NCBI RefSeq assembly: GCF_044197065.1
Contig: NZ_JBIQOI010000008.1
Span: 62,001 to 126,000 of the forward strand
Length of the DNA: 64,000 nucleotides
Origin: Kluyvera ascorbata_C
GTDB taxonomy: Bacteria > Pseudomonadota > Gammaproteobacteria > Enterobacterales > Enterobacteriaceae
Reading direction: 5' to 3'
The notes beneath the pieces were generated by a model that did not search any database, was not told where the DNA came from, and saw nothing but the letters and a program-made list of their open reading frames with translations. Both the position numbers and the translations under genes were made by a program. Positions 26,087-34,745 of the stretch are shown one piece after another. The first letter of the stretch is position 1; each line of letters begins with the position of its first letter.

Positions 26087-26776
26087 TTACTCCGCACTCA
26101 CCTTATCAAACTCCTCACACCCAGTATCAAACCCTTCCGTACAGCTCAGGTTCAACCACTGTAATGCTTTCTGTTTGTTCTGCGGGATAAACCCTTTCTC
26201 ACCGCTCAGGAACATCATCCCGGCCCAGTACTCCGCGTAGCCGGTACGGGAGAGCGCGGAACTGTTTTTGAAGTAGTCCGTCGCCTTCTCATCATCTTCC
26301 TTTACGCCTACGCCGTTGGCGTAAATCAACCCCAGCAGCATTTGCGCGTCTACCGCGAAATCGCTCTCGGCATTCATCGACGCTTGCTGAAGCAGCGTAA
26401 TGGCCCGCGGGTAGTCGGTCTGGCCCGCCTGGCTGTTGATAAGAATGCGTGCCAGGATAACTTCACCGGCCCGGCTTCCCGCTTTAACGGCTTTCTCCGC
26501 CAGCGCTTTGGCTTCGGTATAGTCGAGGCTTACCGGGTTAGTGATTTTAATCTGCGCCAGCAGGGCGCAGGCATCGGCATCGCCGCTATCGGCGGATTTT
26601 TGCGCCCAGAATTCGGCTTTACTCAGGTCGCCGGAGCTAAACCAGGTATCGGCCAGATAGTATTGCGCCCGTGCGTCTCCCGCTTCGGCGGCTTCCAGGT
26701 ATTGACTGCCTGGCTCGTCGGCGTGCGCGGATAGCGCCGTCAGGCATAACCATAACAATGCAAAAATTCGTTTCAT
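26087..26776 (-). CDS. yjcO: YjcO, Sel1-repeat periplasmic protein
   Basis: 229-residue Sel1/TPR-like repeat protein, the same length as E. coli YjcO. A signal peptide (MKRIFALLWLCLTALSAHA) is followed by repeats of the AEAGDARAQYYLADTWF and DAQMLLGLIYANGVGV type, ending in a Cys-containing segment (LSCTEGFDTGCEEF). Likely a periplasmic protein-protein interaction scaffold; function unknown. It is downstream of the fdhF terminator on the same strand. Confidence 0.93.
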   Translation of the reverse strand: MKRIFALLWLCLTALSAHADEPGSQYLEAAEAGDARAQYYLADTWFSSGDLSKAEFWAQKSADSGDADACALLAQIKITNPVSLDYTEAKALAEKAVKAGSRAGEVILARILINSQAGQTDYPRAITLLQQASMNAESDFAVDAQMLLGLIYANGVGVKEDDEKATDYFKNSSALSRTGYAEYWAGMMFLSGEKGFIPQNKQKALQWLNLSCTEGFDTGCEEFDKVSAE

Positions 26777-26828
26777 CTTATTATGTAGGTTGTCGAGGAA
26801 GGGGGCAGTATAAAGAGATTGGCAGGAT

Positions 26829-26855
26829 AAAAAAACGCCCCCGAATGGGGGCGTT
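26829..26855 (-). terminator. Rho-independent terminator after fdhF
   Basis: Minus-strand stem AACGCCCCC-ATTC-GGGGGCGTT with a following T-run, 14 bases past the fdhF stop codon. Confidence 0.93.
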
Positions 26856-26868
26856 GAAACGAGTCCGC

Positions 26869-29016
26869 TTAGCCCATTGCGCTTTCGCGCAGTCCGGCCT
26901 TCAGCTTCGTATACTCATCAATAACATACTGCTCTGCGGCACGCTGGTCGGCAATCGGCTCAACGTTCACGGCGCAGTATTTATACTCAGGCGTTTTGGT
27001 AATCGGGCTTAGGTTTTCGGTTACCAGCTCATTACAGGCCCCAATCCACCACTGGTAGGTCATGTAAATCGCGCCTTTGTTTGGACGATCGCTCACGGCG
27101 GCACGGGTGATGACGCGGCCTTTGCGGGAGTTGACCCACACCAGCGCTTCATCTTCGATGCCTAAACGCGCCGCATCAGCGGTGTTGATCTGGGCATAGC
27201 CCGGTTCATCCGCCAGTGCTGCCAGCGCCGCACAGTTACCGGTCATCGAACGGCAAGAGTAGTGGCCGACTTCGCGCACCGTCGACAGCACCATTGGGTA
27301 CTGCTCGGTCAGCTTGTCGATTGGCGCTACCCAGTCGCAGGTGAAGAACTGCGCCATACCGTTCGGGGTGTCGAACTTCTCTTTAAAGAGGTAAGACGTT
27401 CCCTGATCGGCATCGCCGGTATCACGGCAAGGCCACTGGATATAGCCCAGCTCGCCCATTTTCTCGTAGGTGGCACCGTAGAAATCAGGGCACAGATTAC
27501 GCAACTCATCCCAGATTTCCTGGGTGTTGTTGTAGTGCATCGGATAGCCCATACGGGTCGCGATTTCACTGATAATCTGCCAGTCCGTTTTCAGATCCCA
27601 CTTCGGTTCAACGGCTTTAAAGAAGCGCTGGAAGCCACGGTCAGCCGCCGAGAAGACGCCTTCATGCTCGCCCCATGACGTAGACGGTAAAATAACGTCT
27701 GCGGCAGCAGCGGTTTTGGTCATGAAGATATCCTGGACGATAACCAATTCCAGATCTTCGAAGCCTTTACGCACCGCGGAGAGCTCGGCGTCGGTCTGTA
27801 ATGGATCTTCACCCATAATGTACGCGGCGCGAACTTCGCCATGCGCGGCACGGTGCGGCAGTTCGCTGATGCGATAGCCGGTATGTGCTGGCAGGCTTTC
27901 CACGCCCCAGGCTTTGGCGAATTTCTCGCGGTTAGCCGGGTTGTTCACGTACTGGTAGCCCGGATAAGTATCCGGCAGCGCGCCCATATCGCAGGCACCC
28001 TGTACGTTGTTCTGACCGCGAACCGGGTTCACGCCCACGCTTGGCTTACCGAGGTTACCGGTCAGCATCGCAAGGCTGGTCAGCGAACGGACGGTTTCCA
28101 CGCCCTGATAGAACTGGGTGACACCCATGCCCCACAGGATAGCCGCGCTTTTCGCACCGGCATACATACGCGCACACTGACGAATTTCCTGTGCGCTGAC
28201 GCCGGTGATCGCTTCGACGGACTCCGGCGTATAGCCTTCGACAATCTTGCTGTACTCTTCAAAACCTTCAGTACGGGAAGCGACGAACGCTTTGTCGTAC
28301 AGGTTTTCTTCAATGATGACATGACCCATGGCGTTGAGCAGCGCGATGTTCGAGCCGTTTTTCAACGCGATGTGCATATCGGCAATGCGCGCGGTTTCAA
28401 TTTTGCGCGGATCGCAGACGATGATTTTCGCCCCTTTACGTTTGGCGTTAATCACGTGATTCGCCACGATAGGGTGGGAATCCGCCGGGTTGTACCCGAA
28501 AATAAAGACTAAGTCAGTGTCATCAATTTCGTTGATGGCATTGCTCATTGCGCCGTTACCGACCGATTGGTGCAGACCTGCAACCGAAGGGCCGTGTCAG
28601 ACGCGTGCGCAGCAGTCGACGTTGTTAGTACCAATCGCCGCACGCGCAAATTTTTGCATGACGTAGTTGGTTTCGTTACCCGTCCCGCGTGAGGAACCGG
28701 TAGTCTGAATGGCATCCGGGCCGTATTTCGCTTTGATCGCACTCAGGCGGTCAGCCACGTAATTCAGCGCTTCGTCCCAGGAGACGGATTCCAGCTTGCC
28801 GCCACGTTGGCGACGGATCATTGGGGTTTTCAGGCGTGGCGTCAGGATCTGGGTATCATTAATGAAATCCCAGCCGTAATAGCCTTTCAGACACAGGGTA
28901 CCCTGGTTGGTTTTCCCCTGAGCCGCCTCTGCCCTGACGATTTTTCCGTTATCGACCACCAGGTTGATTTTGCAACCTGATGCGCAATACGGGCAAACCG
29001 TGACGACTTTTTTCAT
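26869..29016 (-). CDS. fdhF: FdhF formate dehydrogenase H (selenocysteine protein)
   Basis: Molybdopterin formate dehydrogenase subunit of the formate hydrogenlyase complex; oxidises formate to CO2. The frame from ATG 29016 to the stop at 26869 is interrupted by one TGA at 28599-28597, codon 140, exactly the E. coli selenocysteine position (context DNVDCCARV-U-HGPSVAGLHQ). Reading it as Sec gives 715 residues, the E. coli length. N-terminal [4Fe-4S] ligands are in VCPYCASGC and TLCLKGYYG. A SECIS hairpin follows the TGA. A naive gene caller would split it into two ORFs. A sigma-54 promoter lies upstream. Confidence 0.97.
28560..28599 (-). promoter_or_regulatory. SECIS element of fdhF
   Basis: Immediately 3' of the TGA, the minus strand contains GGTTGCAGGTCTGCACC (28585-28569). 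This is the apical stem-loop with the loop bases recognised by SelB, identical in form to the E. coli fdhF SECIS. Confidence 0.9.
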
Positions 29017-29067
29017 CGGTCTCGCTCCAGTTAATCAAATCGCGCATACGCGCTGTCGCCCTCAGTA

Positions 29068-29083
29068 TGCATCTTTTATGCCA
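29068..29083 (-). promoter_or_regulatory. Sigma-54 promoter of fdhF
   Basis: Minus strand TGGCATAAAAGATGCA: GG at 29082-29081 and GC at 29070-29069, ten bases apart as required for -24/-12 promoters. The start codon lies about 50 bases downstream. Confidence 0.85.
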
Positions 29084-29149
29084 CTTTTTTATTGTGGGCA
29101 TTCCCTGATAATACGGGTGATTTTTGGACAAAACGCTGACGAAAAACAG

Positions 29150-29173
29150 GCTGTCGTCATATTTGACGTGTCG
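29150..29173. promoter_or_regulatory. Candidate FhlA upstream activating site
   Basis: Inverted repeat CGTCA-TATT-TGACG (29155-29168) about 100 bp upstream of the expected fdhF transcript start, where the formate-responsive FhlA activator binds in E. coli. Position is the main support. Confidence 0.45.
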
Positions 29174-29294
29174 ATGGGAAAAACGGGGTGACATTTATCA
29201 CGCGGTTTTTATCGGGTAGGATTGGGATTCGTCCGCTACATCGCCAGGGGATACTTGCATAACCTACCGCCAGCCCCTTGACGAGACTGGCCCT

Positions 29295-29633
29295 ATGAAA
29301 CGCTACTTCACCGCCGTGTTCTTTTGCGCGCTGTCGCTGACAAGCCAGCTCGCGCATGCCGACATTATCGATGATGCCATCGGCAATATTCAGCAGGCGA
29401 TCAACGATGCCTACAACCCCGACAGCAGCGATCGCTCCAGCCGCGATCGTGATGATGACGATCGATCCTATAACGATCGCCGCAGCACGCAGAGCAGCCA
29501 GCAATATAACGATCGTCGTCGGCAGCTTGATGACCGTCGCCGCCAGCTCGACGATCGCCAGCGTCAACTGGATCAGGAACGCCGTCAGCTGTCGGACGAC
29601 GAACGTCGCCTCGACGACGATTACGATCGTTAA
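29295..29633 (+). CDS. yjdP: YjdP, arginine/aspartate-rich periplasmic protein
   Basis: 112-residue small secreted protein. A signal peptide (MKRYFTAVFFCALSLTSQLAHA) precedes a highly charged low-complexity region of repeated DRRRQLDDRQRQLDQERRQL heptad-like units, likely a coiled coil. It corresponds to E. coli YjdP, which also sits beside phnP. Its 3' end overlaps phnP by 4 bases in convergent orientation. Function unknown. Confidence 0.88.
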   Translation: MKRYFTAVFFCALSLTSQLAHADIIDDAIGNIQQAINDAYNPDSSDRSSRDRDDDDRSYNDRRSTQSSQQYNDRRRQLDDRRRQLDDRQRQLDQERRQLSDDERRLDDDYDR

Positions 29634-30388
29634 TCCAGACGGATTTTCATGCCGTCGTAGCCCGCCTCAATGCCGGGCGGCAGCAGGTGGGTCATCATCC
29701 ATTCATCAAACTGGTGGCTGATATGGGTTAGGATAACGCGCGGGCAGCGGATCGTATCGTTCAGCACCTGGATTGTCGCCAGATCGCTATGGTTGCGCGG
29801 TGTTTGATCCCGCGGGGCGTGGCTACAATCAATCACCATCACCTGCGGGCGATTATTGCTTAAAAAGGTCAGCGTTTTCTCCGGTAGCCCGGCGGTATCC
29901 GAGAGCCAGGCGACGCGGCTGTGCGGCGTTTCTAGCAGGTAGCCAAAGGTGAGCTTCGAGTGTTCGAGCGGCACGGGCGTCACTTGTAACCCCTGCAAAT
30001 CAAACACCACGAACGGTTCCACGGTGTGGCTGAAATCCAGCAGGCCGGGATGCTTGAACAGATCGTCGCAGCCCTGTTCATCCGGCGGGCCGTAAACCGG
30101 GACGGTATCGCCCACGCCCCAGCGCAGCGGAAACAGCCCCTGTACGTGATCCATATGGTAGTGGGTGAGCAAAAACTGCTGGAAAGATCCGGCGGGCCAG
30201 CTGTCGGTGAGATCGTGCAGCCCGGCGTCGAGAAGGGTCACGGCGTCGTTAAAGCGGACCACGCCGCTACAGGCTTTACGCCGATACTGCGGGGCGCGAC
30301 GGGCCCGCGTACAGGCCAGACAGTTGCAACCCCAGGCGGGCACGCCCTGCGCGCCGCCGGTACCGCTGAGGGTGAGGCTCAAACTCAT
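29630..30388 (-). CDS. phnP: PhnP phosphoribosyl 1,2-cyclic phosphate phosphodiesterase
   Basis: Metallo-beta-lactamase-fold enzyme that opens the cyclic ribose phosphate produced by C-P lyase. 252 residues. The metal-binding motif THYHMDH (HxHxDH) is at about residues 76-82, with later ligands in WLSDTAGL and VIDCSHAP. An N-terminal zinc site is formed by CNCLAC. Last gene of the phn operon, 9 bases after phnO. Confidence 0.96.
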   Translation of the reverse strand: MSLSLTLSGTGGAQGVPAWGCNCLACTRARRAPQYRRKACSGVVRFNDAVTLLDAGLHDLTDSWPAGSFQQFLLTHYHMDHVQGLFPLRWGVGDTVPVYGPPDEQGCDDLFKHPGLLDFSHTVEPFVVFDLQGLQVTPVPLEHSKLTFGYLLETPHSRVAWLSDTAGLPEKTLTFLSNNRPQVMVIDCSHAPRDQTPRNHSDLATIQVLNDTIRCPRVILTHISHQFDEWMMTHLLPPGIEAGYDGMKIRLD

Positions 30389-30397
30389 ACAGCATCC

Positions 30398-30832
30398 TCA
30401 TAACGCTTTGGTGAAACGAACGTGGCTCGGGGCATAGCCCTCACGCTGGTAAAAACGGTGGGCATGAAGGCGCTTCGTGCTGGTGGAAAGCTCGGTCATC
30501 TCTGCGCCTGCCTCGCGCGCGGTCTCTTCCGCCCACGCCAGCAGCTGGCTGCCAATACCGGTGCTGCGCACCTGTGGCATCACCACCAGTTCCTGAATCT
30601 CGCCAATCCAGTTGGCGTGATGCAGGTGAAACTGCAAATGCAAACTCACCATGCCCACCACCTCGTCGTCGAGCACGGCCAGCTGATAATGCAGGTTCCT
30701 ATCCTGAAGATTGGCGGCGAAGCCGGTGTAAAAGGCGTCTCTGTCGTATTCGGCCTGTTTCAGCTCGCACATCAGCGCGTAAACGTCCTCGATGTCCTCG
30801 AAGGTGGCATGGCGTAGTTCACAGACAAGCAT
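30398..30832 (-). CDS. phnO: PhnO aminoalkylphosphonate N-acetyltransferase
   Basis: GNAT-fold acetyl-CoA-dependent N-acetyltransferase, 144 residues as in E. coli. It acetylates 1- and 2-aminoalkylphosphonates before C-P lyase action. The acetyl-CoA motif is VVMPQVRSTGIGSQLLAWAEE (about 88-108). The start overlaps the phnN end by 14 bases, indicating coupling. Confidence 0.96.
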   Translation of the reverse strand: MLVCELRHATFEDIEDVYALMCELKQAEYDRDAFYTGFAANLQDRNLHYQLAVLDDEVVGMVSLHLQFHLHHANWIGEIQELVVMPQVRSTGIGSQLLAWAEETAREAGAEMTELSTSTKRLHAHRFYQREGYAPSHVRFTKAL

Positions 30833-31376
30833 AGCGTGGCTCCTTTCTCCCCATCAGCGTGAGGAGCTTCTCTACCGACTGTAGCAGACTGCCGTCATTA
30901 TTGAGCGTATGGCATTCCGACGGTGTATAGCGCGCGGCGCGTTCCAGCCGGGCGGTAATCTCCACGCCGTTCTCCCGCCCGCGGGCGTGAAGCCGTTGGC
31001 GGAGGATCTCTGGTGAAACCTGCAAACAGACCGGCAGCAGCGCATCGGCGTAGCGGGCTTTGGCCTGCGCCATGTGCGCGCGGGAACCGTTGACCACCAC
31101 GTCAAACCCGGCGTGCAGCCAGAGGTCAATCTCCACGCCCACGCCGTAATACAGACCGTTGGCGTGCCAGCTTAATGCCAGTAGATTGTGACCGGCGCGG
31201 GTGAAAAACTCCTGTTCGCTCAGCGCGATATGGTTTTCACACCCGGCGTTGGCGGGGCGAGTGATATAGCGGTGAGCCACTAACAGTTGCGAAAGTTCCT
31301 GCTGGCGAAGTACTTCCAGCAGGCTGTCCTTCCCGGAGCCGGACGGCCCCATTAACCAGACCAGTTTTCCCTTCAT
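30819..31376 (-). CDS. phnN: PhnN ribose 1,5-bisphosphate phosphokinase
   Basis: P-loop kinase that converts ribose 1,5-bisphosphate to PRPP at the end of the C-P lyase pathway. 185 residues. Walker A GPSGSGKDS is at about residues 10-18, in a guanylate-kinase-like fold with the RYITRPANAG lid segment. Its start codon overlaps the phnM stop by one base. Confidence 0.96.
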   Translation of the reverse strand: MKGKLVWLMGPSGSGKDSLLEVLRQQELSQLLVAHRYITRPANAGCENHIALSEQEFFTRAGHNLLALSWHANGLYYGVGVEIDLWLHAGFDVVVNGSRAHMAQAKARYADALLPVCLQVSPEILRQRLHARGRENGVEITARLERAARYTPSECHTLNNDGSLLQSVEKLLTLMGRKEPRYACL

Positions 31377-32512
31377 CAGAACACCCTTTTTCCTTGACGC
31401 CAGACGTGGTCGATATGAATGTGCTCGCCTTTGCGGTGGGCCAGCACCAGGTCGGCGCGTTTGCCTTCGCCAATCACCCCACGGTCGTGCAGGTTCAGCG
31501 CTCGCGCCGGGTTTTTTGTCACCAACCTCATGGCCTGAGGGAGGGTAAAGGTATTGCTGTCGTCATCCGCTACGCGGAAGGCCGCGTCCAACAGACTGGC
31601 CGGGTAGTAATCAGAGGAGAGAATATCCAGCAGCCCCAGTTGGGCTAATTCACGCGCCGCGACGTTGCCGGAGTGCGAGCCGCCGCGCACGATATTTGGC
31701 GCGCCCATCAGCACGTTCATGCCGTGGTGTCGCGAGGACTGTGCGGCTTCAAAGGTGGTGGGAAACTCGGCGATCACGCTGCCCAACTGGTGTGATTCCA
31801 CCACGTGTTCATGGGTGGCATCGTCATGGCTTGCCAGCGCGATATGACGATCGCGGCACATCCCGGCAATGGCGGCGCGGTTCGGCTGCGACCAGCGGGC
31901 GGCCAGTGCCAGCTGCTCTTCTTCGTACTGACGCATCTGCGCATCGGTCAGCGAGTATTTGCCCTGGTAGTATTCGCGGTACTTCTCGCGGTTGGCGAAC
32001 TGGCGCTGGCCCGGCGAGTGGTCCATCAAGGAGACCAGCGACACCGGCTCGCGGCCCACCAGTTTTTCAAACAGCGGCAGGGTGGTGTGATGCGGCAGTT
32101 CGCAGCGCAGATGCAGCCGGTGCTCGGCGCGGTTAACGCCGCGTTTTTGCGTCTCCTCGATGGCGTTGATCATCTTTTCGAGGTTTTCCAGACGGTCACC
32201 GCCGTCACGCACGTCGCCAATGGCGACAGCGTCCAGTACGGTAGTGATACCGCTGGCGACCATCAGCGCGTCGTGGCTGCTCATCGCCGAATGGGCGGGC
32301 CAGTCAACCTTCGGGCGCGGGGTGAAGAATTTATCCAGATTATCGGTATGCAGCTCAATTAACCCCGGCAGCAGCCAGCCGCCTTCGCCGTCCATCGCTT
32401 CCGGCAGGCGGCTCTGGCTTTCGGCAAAGGCGCGAATTTCGCCGTCCTGTACCTCAAGGGAGCCGTGAACCACGTCGTTCTCAAGAACCAGCTTTACGTT
32501 ATTGATAATCAT
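31376..32512 (-). CDS. phnM: PhnM alpha-D-ribose 1-methylphosphonate 5-triphosphate diphosphatase
   Basis: Amidohydrolase-superfamily enzyme that removes pyrophosphate from the ribosylated phosphonate triphosphate. 378 residues. Metal-binding ELHTDNLDKFF (HxD variant of HxH), RCELPHH, and the later SHDDATHEHV segment are visible. Overlaps phnL by 4 bases. Confidence 0.97.
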   Translation of the reverse strand: MIINNVKLVLENDVVHGSLEVQDGEIRAFAESQSRLPEAMDGEGGWLLPGLIELHTDNLDKFFTPRPKVDWPAHSAMSSHDALMVASGITTVLDAVAIGDVRDGGDRLENLEKMINAIEETQKRGVNRAEHRLHLRCELPHHTTLPLFEKLVGREPVSLVSLMDHSPGQRQFANREKYREYYQGKYSLTDAQMRQYEEEQLALAARWSQPNRAAIAGMCRDRHIALASHDDATHEHVVESHQLGSVIAEFPTTFEAAQSSRHHGMNVLMGAPNIVRGGSHSGNVAARELAQLGLLDILSSDYYPASLLDAAFRVADDDSNTFTLPQAMRLVTKNPARALNLHDRGVIGEGKRADLVLAHRKGEHIHIDHVWRQGKRVF

Positions 32513-33138
32513 ACAGGCGTACCCATTGGGTGGAGGCGGTCGGCGACCTGGTTGCGGACGGCTTCGTCGTGGAAAATGCCGACGATAGCCGCGCCGCGGG
32601 CTTTGGCTTCGGTAATCAGGCTGACCACGGCAGCGCTGTTTTTGGCGTCCAGCGAAGCGGTGGGTTCGTCGAGCAGCAGAATCGGGTAGTCAACGATAAA
32701 GCCACGGGCGATGTTGACGCGCTGCTGTTCGCCGCCGGAGAAGGTCGACGGCGCGAGGTGCCACAGGCGCTCCGGCACGTTGAGGCGCGTCAGTAGCTGA
32801 GCGGCTTTTGCCGCGCAGACATCACGCGGCACGCCGATGTTGAGCAGCGGCTGCATCACCACTTCCAGTGTGGAGATGCGCGGGATCACCCGCAGAAACT
32901 GGCTCACCCAACCGACGGTGGTCTTACGCACTTCCACCACCTTGCGCGCCGGGGCACTTACCAGGTCTACCCATTCGCCGCCGTGTTTAATATGGATATG
33001 GCCTTCGTCCGGCAGATAGTTGGCGTACAGCGAGCGCAGCAGGGTCGATTTACCGCTGCCGGAGTGACCATGCAGCACCACGCACTCCCCGGCGTTGACG
33101 GTGAGTGAGGCGTCGCGCAGCGCCGCCGGGAACGGCAC
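32509..33138 (-). CDS. phnL: PhnL C-P lyase ABC-type ATPase, 5'-truncated
   Basis: ABC-type ATPase of the C-P lyase system. Visible motifs are Walker A GHSGSGKST (about residues 24-32), signature TFSGGEQQRVNIARGF and Walker B PILLLDEPTASLD. Only 209 residues can be translated, from a GTG at 33138, versus 226 in E. coli. The missing 17 residues are the first beta-strand segment (MINVQNVSKTF...). The phnK stop, two codons and then the phnL homology lie in a single frame, as if about 50 bases spanning the phnL start had been deleted. No Shine-Dalgarno precedes the GTG; translation would depend on coupling to phnK. Possibly impaired. Confidence 0.85.
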   Translation of the reverse strand: MPFPAALRDASLTVNAGECVVLHGHSGSGKSTLLRSLYANYLPDEGHIHIKHGGEWVDLVSAPARKVVEVRKTTVGWVSQFLRVIPRISTLEVVMQPLLNIGVPRDVCAAKAAQLLTRLNVPERLWHLAPSTFSGGEQQRVNIARGFIVDYPILLLDEPTASLDAKNSAAVVSLITEAKARGAAIVGIFHDEAVRNQVADRLHPMGTPV

Positions 33139-33144
33139 CGAGGG

Positions 33145-33903
33145 TTAGTTCTGCAACACCGACGACACCAACAGCTGGGTATACGGATGATGCGGATCGT
33201 CGAGCACCCGGTCGGTCAGCCCACTTTCCACCACCTGGCCCTGCTTCATCACCAGCAGGCGGTCGGCGAGCAGGCGCGCGACGCCCAAATCATGGGTGAC
33301 AATCACCACCGCCAGGTTCAGCTCCACCACCAGGCCGCGCAGCAGGTCGAGCAGGCGCGCCTGCACCGACACGTCCAGCCCGCCGGTGGGCTCATCCATA
33401 AACACCAGCTTCGGGTGGGTGACGAGGTTGCGGGCAATCTGCAAACGCTGCTGCATCCCGCCGGAGAAGGTGGTTGGCAGGTCGTCGATGCGCGAGGCCG
33501 GGATCTCCACTTCCTCTAGCCAGCGCCTGGCGGTGGCACGGATATCGCCGTAATGGCGCGCGCCGGTGGCCATCAGCCGTTCGCCGATATTGCCGCCCGC
33601 CGACACCTGACGACGTAGGCCGTCCATCGGATGCTGATGCACCACCCCCCACTCGGTGCGCAGCAGACGGCGGCGGTCGGCCTCGGTCATCGCGTACAGC
33701 GAACGATCCTCGTAGCGAATTGCCCCTTCCTGCGGCGTCAGGCGCGCCGAAATGGATTTCAGTAGCGTGGTTTTGCCGGAGCCGGATTCACCGACGATGC
33801 CCAGCACTTCGCCCGGCCACAGGTCAAAAGAGACGTTGCTAAAGCCTTTGCCCGGCGCATAGAGATGGGTCAGGCGGTCAACGGAGAGTAAGGGTTGCGT
33901 CAT
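33145..33903 (-). CDS. phnK: PhnK C-P lyase ABC-type ATPase
   Basis: ABC-type ATPase that docks on the PhnGHIJ core complex. 252 residues, E. coli length, ending VSSVLQN. Walker A GESGSGKTT (about 38-46), signature TFSGGMQQRLQIARNL and Walker B KLVFMDEPTGGLD are complete. Overlaps phnJ by 4 bases. The stop codon abuts the truncated phnL. Confidence 0.96.
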   Translation of the reverse strand: MTQPLLSVDRLTHLYAPGKGFSNVSFDLWPGEVLGIVGESGSGKTTLLKSISARLTPQEGAIRYEDRSLYAMTEADRRRLLRTEWGVVHQHPMDGLRRQVSAGGNIGERLMATGARHYGDIRATARRWLEEVEIPASRIDDLPTTFSGGMQQRLQIARNLVTHPKLVFMDEPTGGLDVSVQARLLDLLRGLVVELNLAVVIVTHDLGVARLLADRLLVMKQGQVVESGLTDRVLDDPHHPYTQLLVSSVLQN

Positions 33904-34745
33904 GTGTTTTTCGCCTCGCGCTGTTGGCGGCAGAAATCGGTATCGGAGCAGACAAACATCCGTTTGCCGCTGTCATCGAGTACCACTTCGTCGAGATAAC
34001 TGTGCTGCGACCCGCAGATGGCGCACGGCTCGTCCCAGCTCTGAATGGTGAACGGATGGTCGTCAAAATCGAGGCTCTCAACGCGGGTAAACGGGGGCAC
34101 AGCGTAGATGCGTTTTTCGCGCCCGGCGCCAAACAGCTGTAGCGCGGGCATCATGTCCATTTTCGGGTTATCGAATTTTGGGATTGGCGACGGGTCCATC
34201 ACGTAGCGGCCATTCACCTTCACCGGGTAGGCGTAGGTGGTAGCGATATGGCCGAAGCGGGCGATATCTTCATACAGCTTCACCTGCATTACGCCGTACT
34301 CTTCCAGCGCGTGCATGGTGCGGGTTTCGGTTTCGCGCGGTTCGATAAAGCGCAGCGGCTCGGGGATCGGCACCTGGAAGATCAGGATCTGATCCTCAAG
34401 CAGCGGCGTCTCCGGGATCCGGTGACGCGTTTGGATCAAGGTGGCGTCCTCGGTGCGTTCGGTGGTGTTCACCCCGGTCACGCGCTGGAAGAACTGGCGG
34501 ATGGAGACGGCGTTGGTGGTGTCGTCCGCGCCCTGGTCAATCACCTTTAGCACATCCGCTTCGCCAATCACGCTGGCGGTAAGCTGAATGCCGCCGGTGC
34601 CCCAGCCGTAGGGCATCGGCATTTCGCGGCCACCGAACGGCACCTGATAACCGGGGATCGCCACCGCTTTGAGGATGGCCCGGCGGATCATGCGCTTGGT
34701 CTGTTCATCGAGGTAAGCGAAGTTATAGCCGCTGAGATTAGCCAT
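33900..34745 (-). CDS. phnJ: PhnJ carbon-phosphorus lyase catalytic subunit
   Basis: Radical SAM-type C-P lyase that splits ribose-1-phosphonate 5-phosphate into alkane and cyclic phosphate. 281 residues. The four functional cysteines are in place: Cys241, Cys244 and Cys266 (cluster ligands) and Cys272 (thiyl radical residue), in CAICGSQHSYLDEV and CSDTDFC. Overlaps phnI by 8 bases. Confidence 0.98.
   Translation of the reverse strand: MANLSGYNFAYLDEQTKRMIRRAILKAVAIPGYQVPFGGREMPMPYGWGTGGIQLTASVIGEADVLKVIDQGADDTTNAVSIRQFFQRVTGVNTTERTEDATLIQTRHRIPETPLLEDQILIFQVPIPEPLRFIEPRETETRTMHALEEYGVMQVKLYEDIARFGHIATTYAYPVKVNGRYVMDPSPIPKFDNPKMDMMPALQLFGAGREKRIYAVPPFTRVESLDFDDHPFTIQSWDEPCAICGSQHSYLDEVVLDDSGKRMFVCSDTDFCRQQREAKNT

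Noticed and set aside
26869..29016. Apparent frameshift or nonsense pseudogene in the formate dehydrogenase gene
   Set aside because: The interrupting codon is TGA at position 140 with a SECIS hairpin, so it is selenocysteine, not a mutation.
32509..33903. phnK and phnL considered as one fused gene
   Set aside because: They share a frame, but the phnK stop codon (TAA) is intact and PhnK ends at the normal C-terminus.
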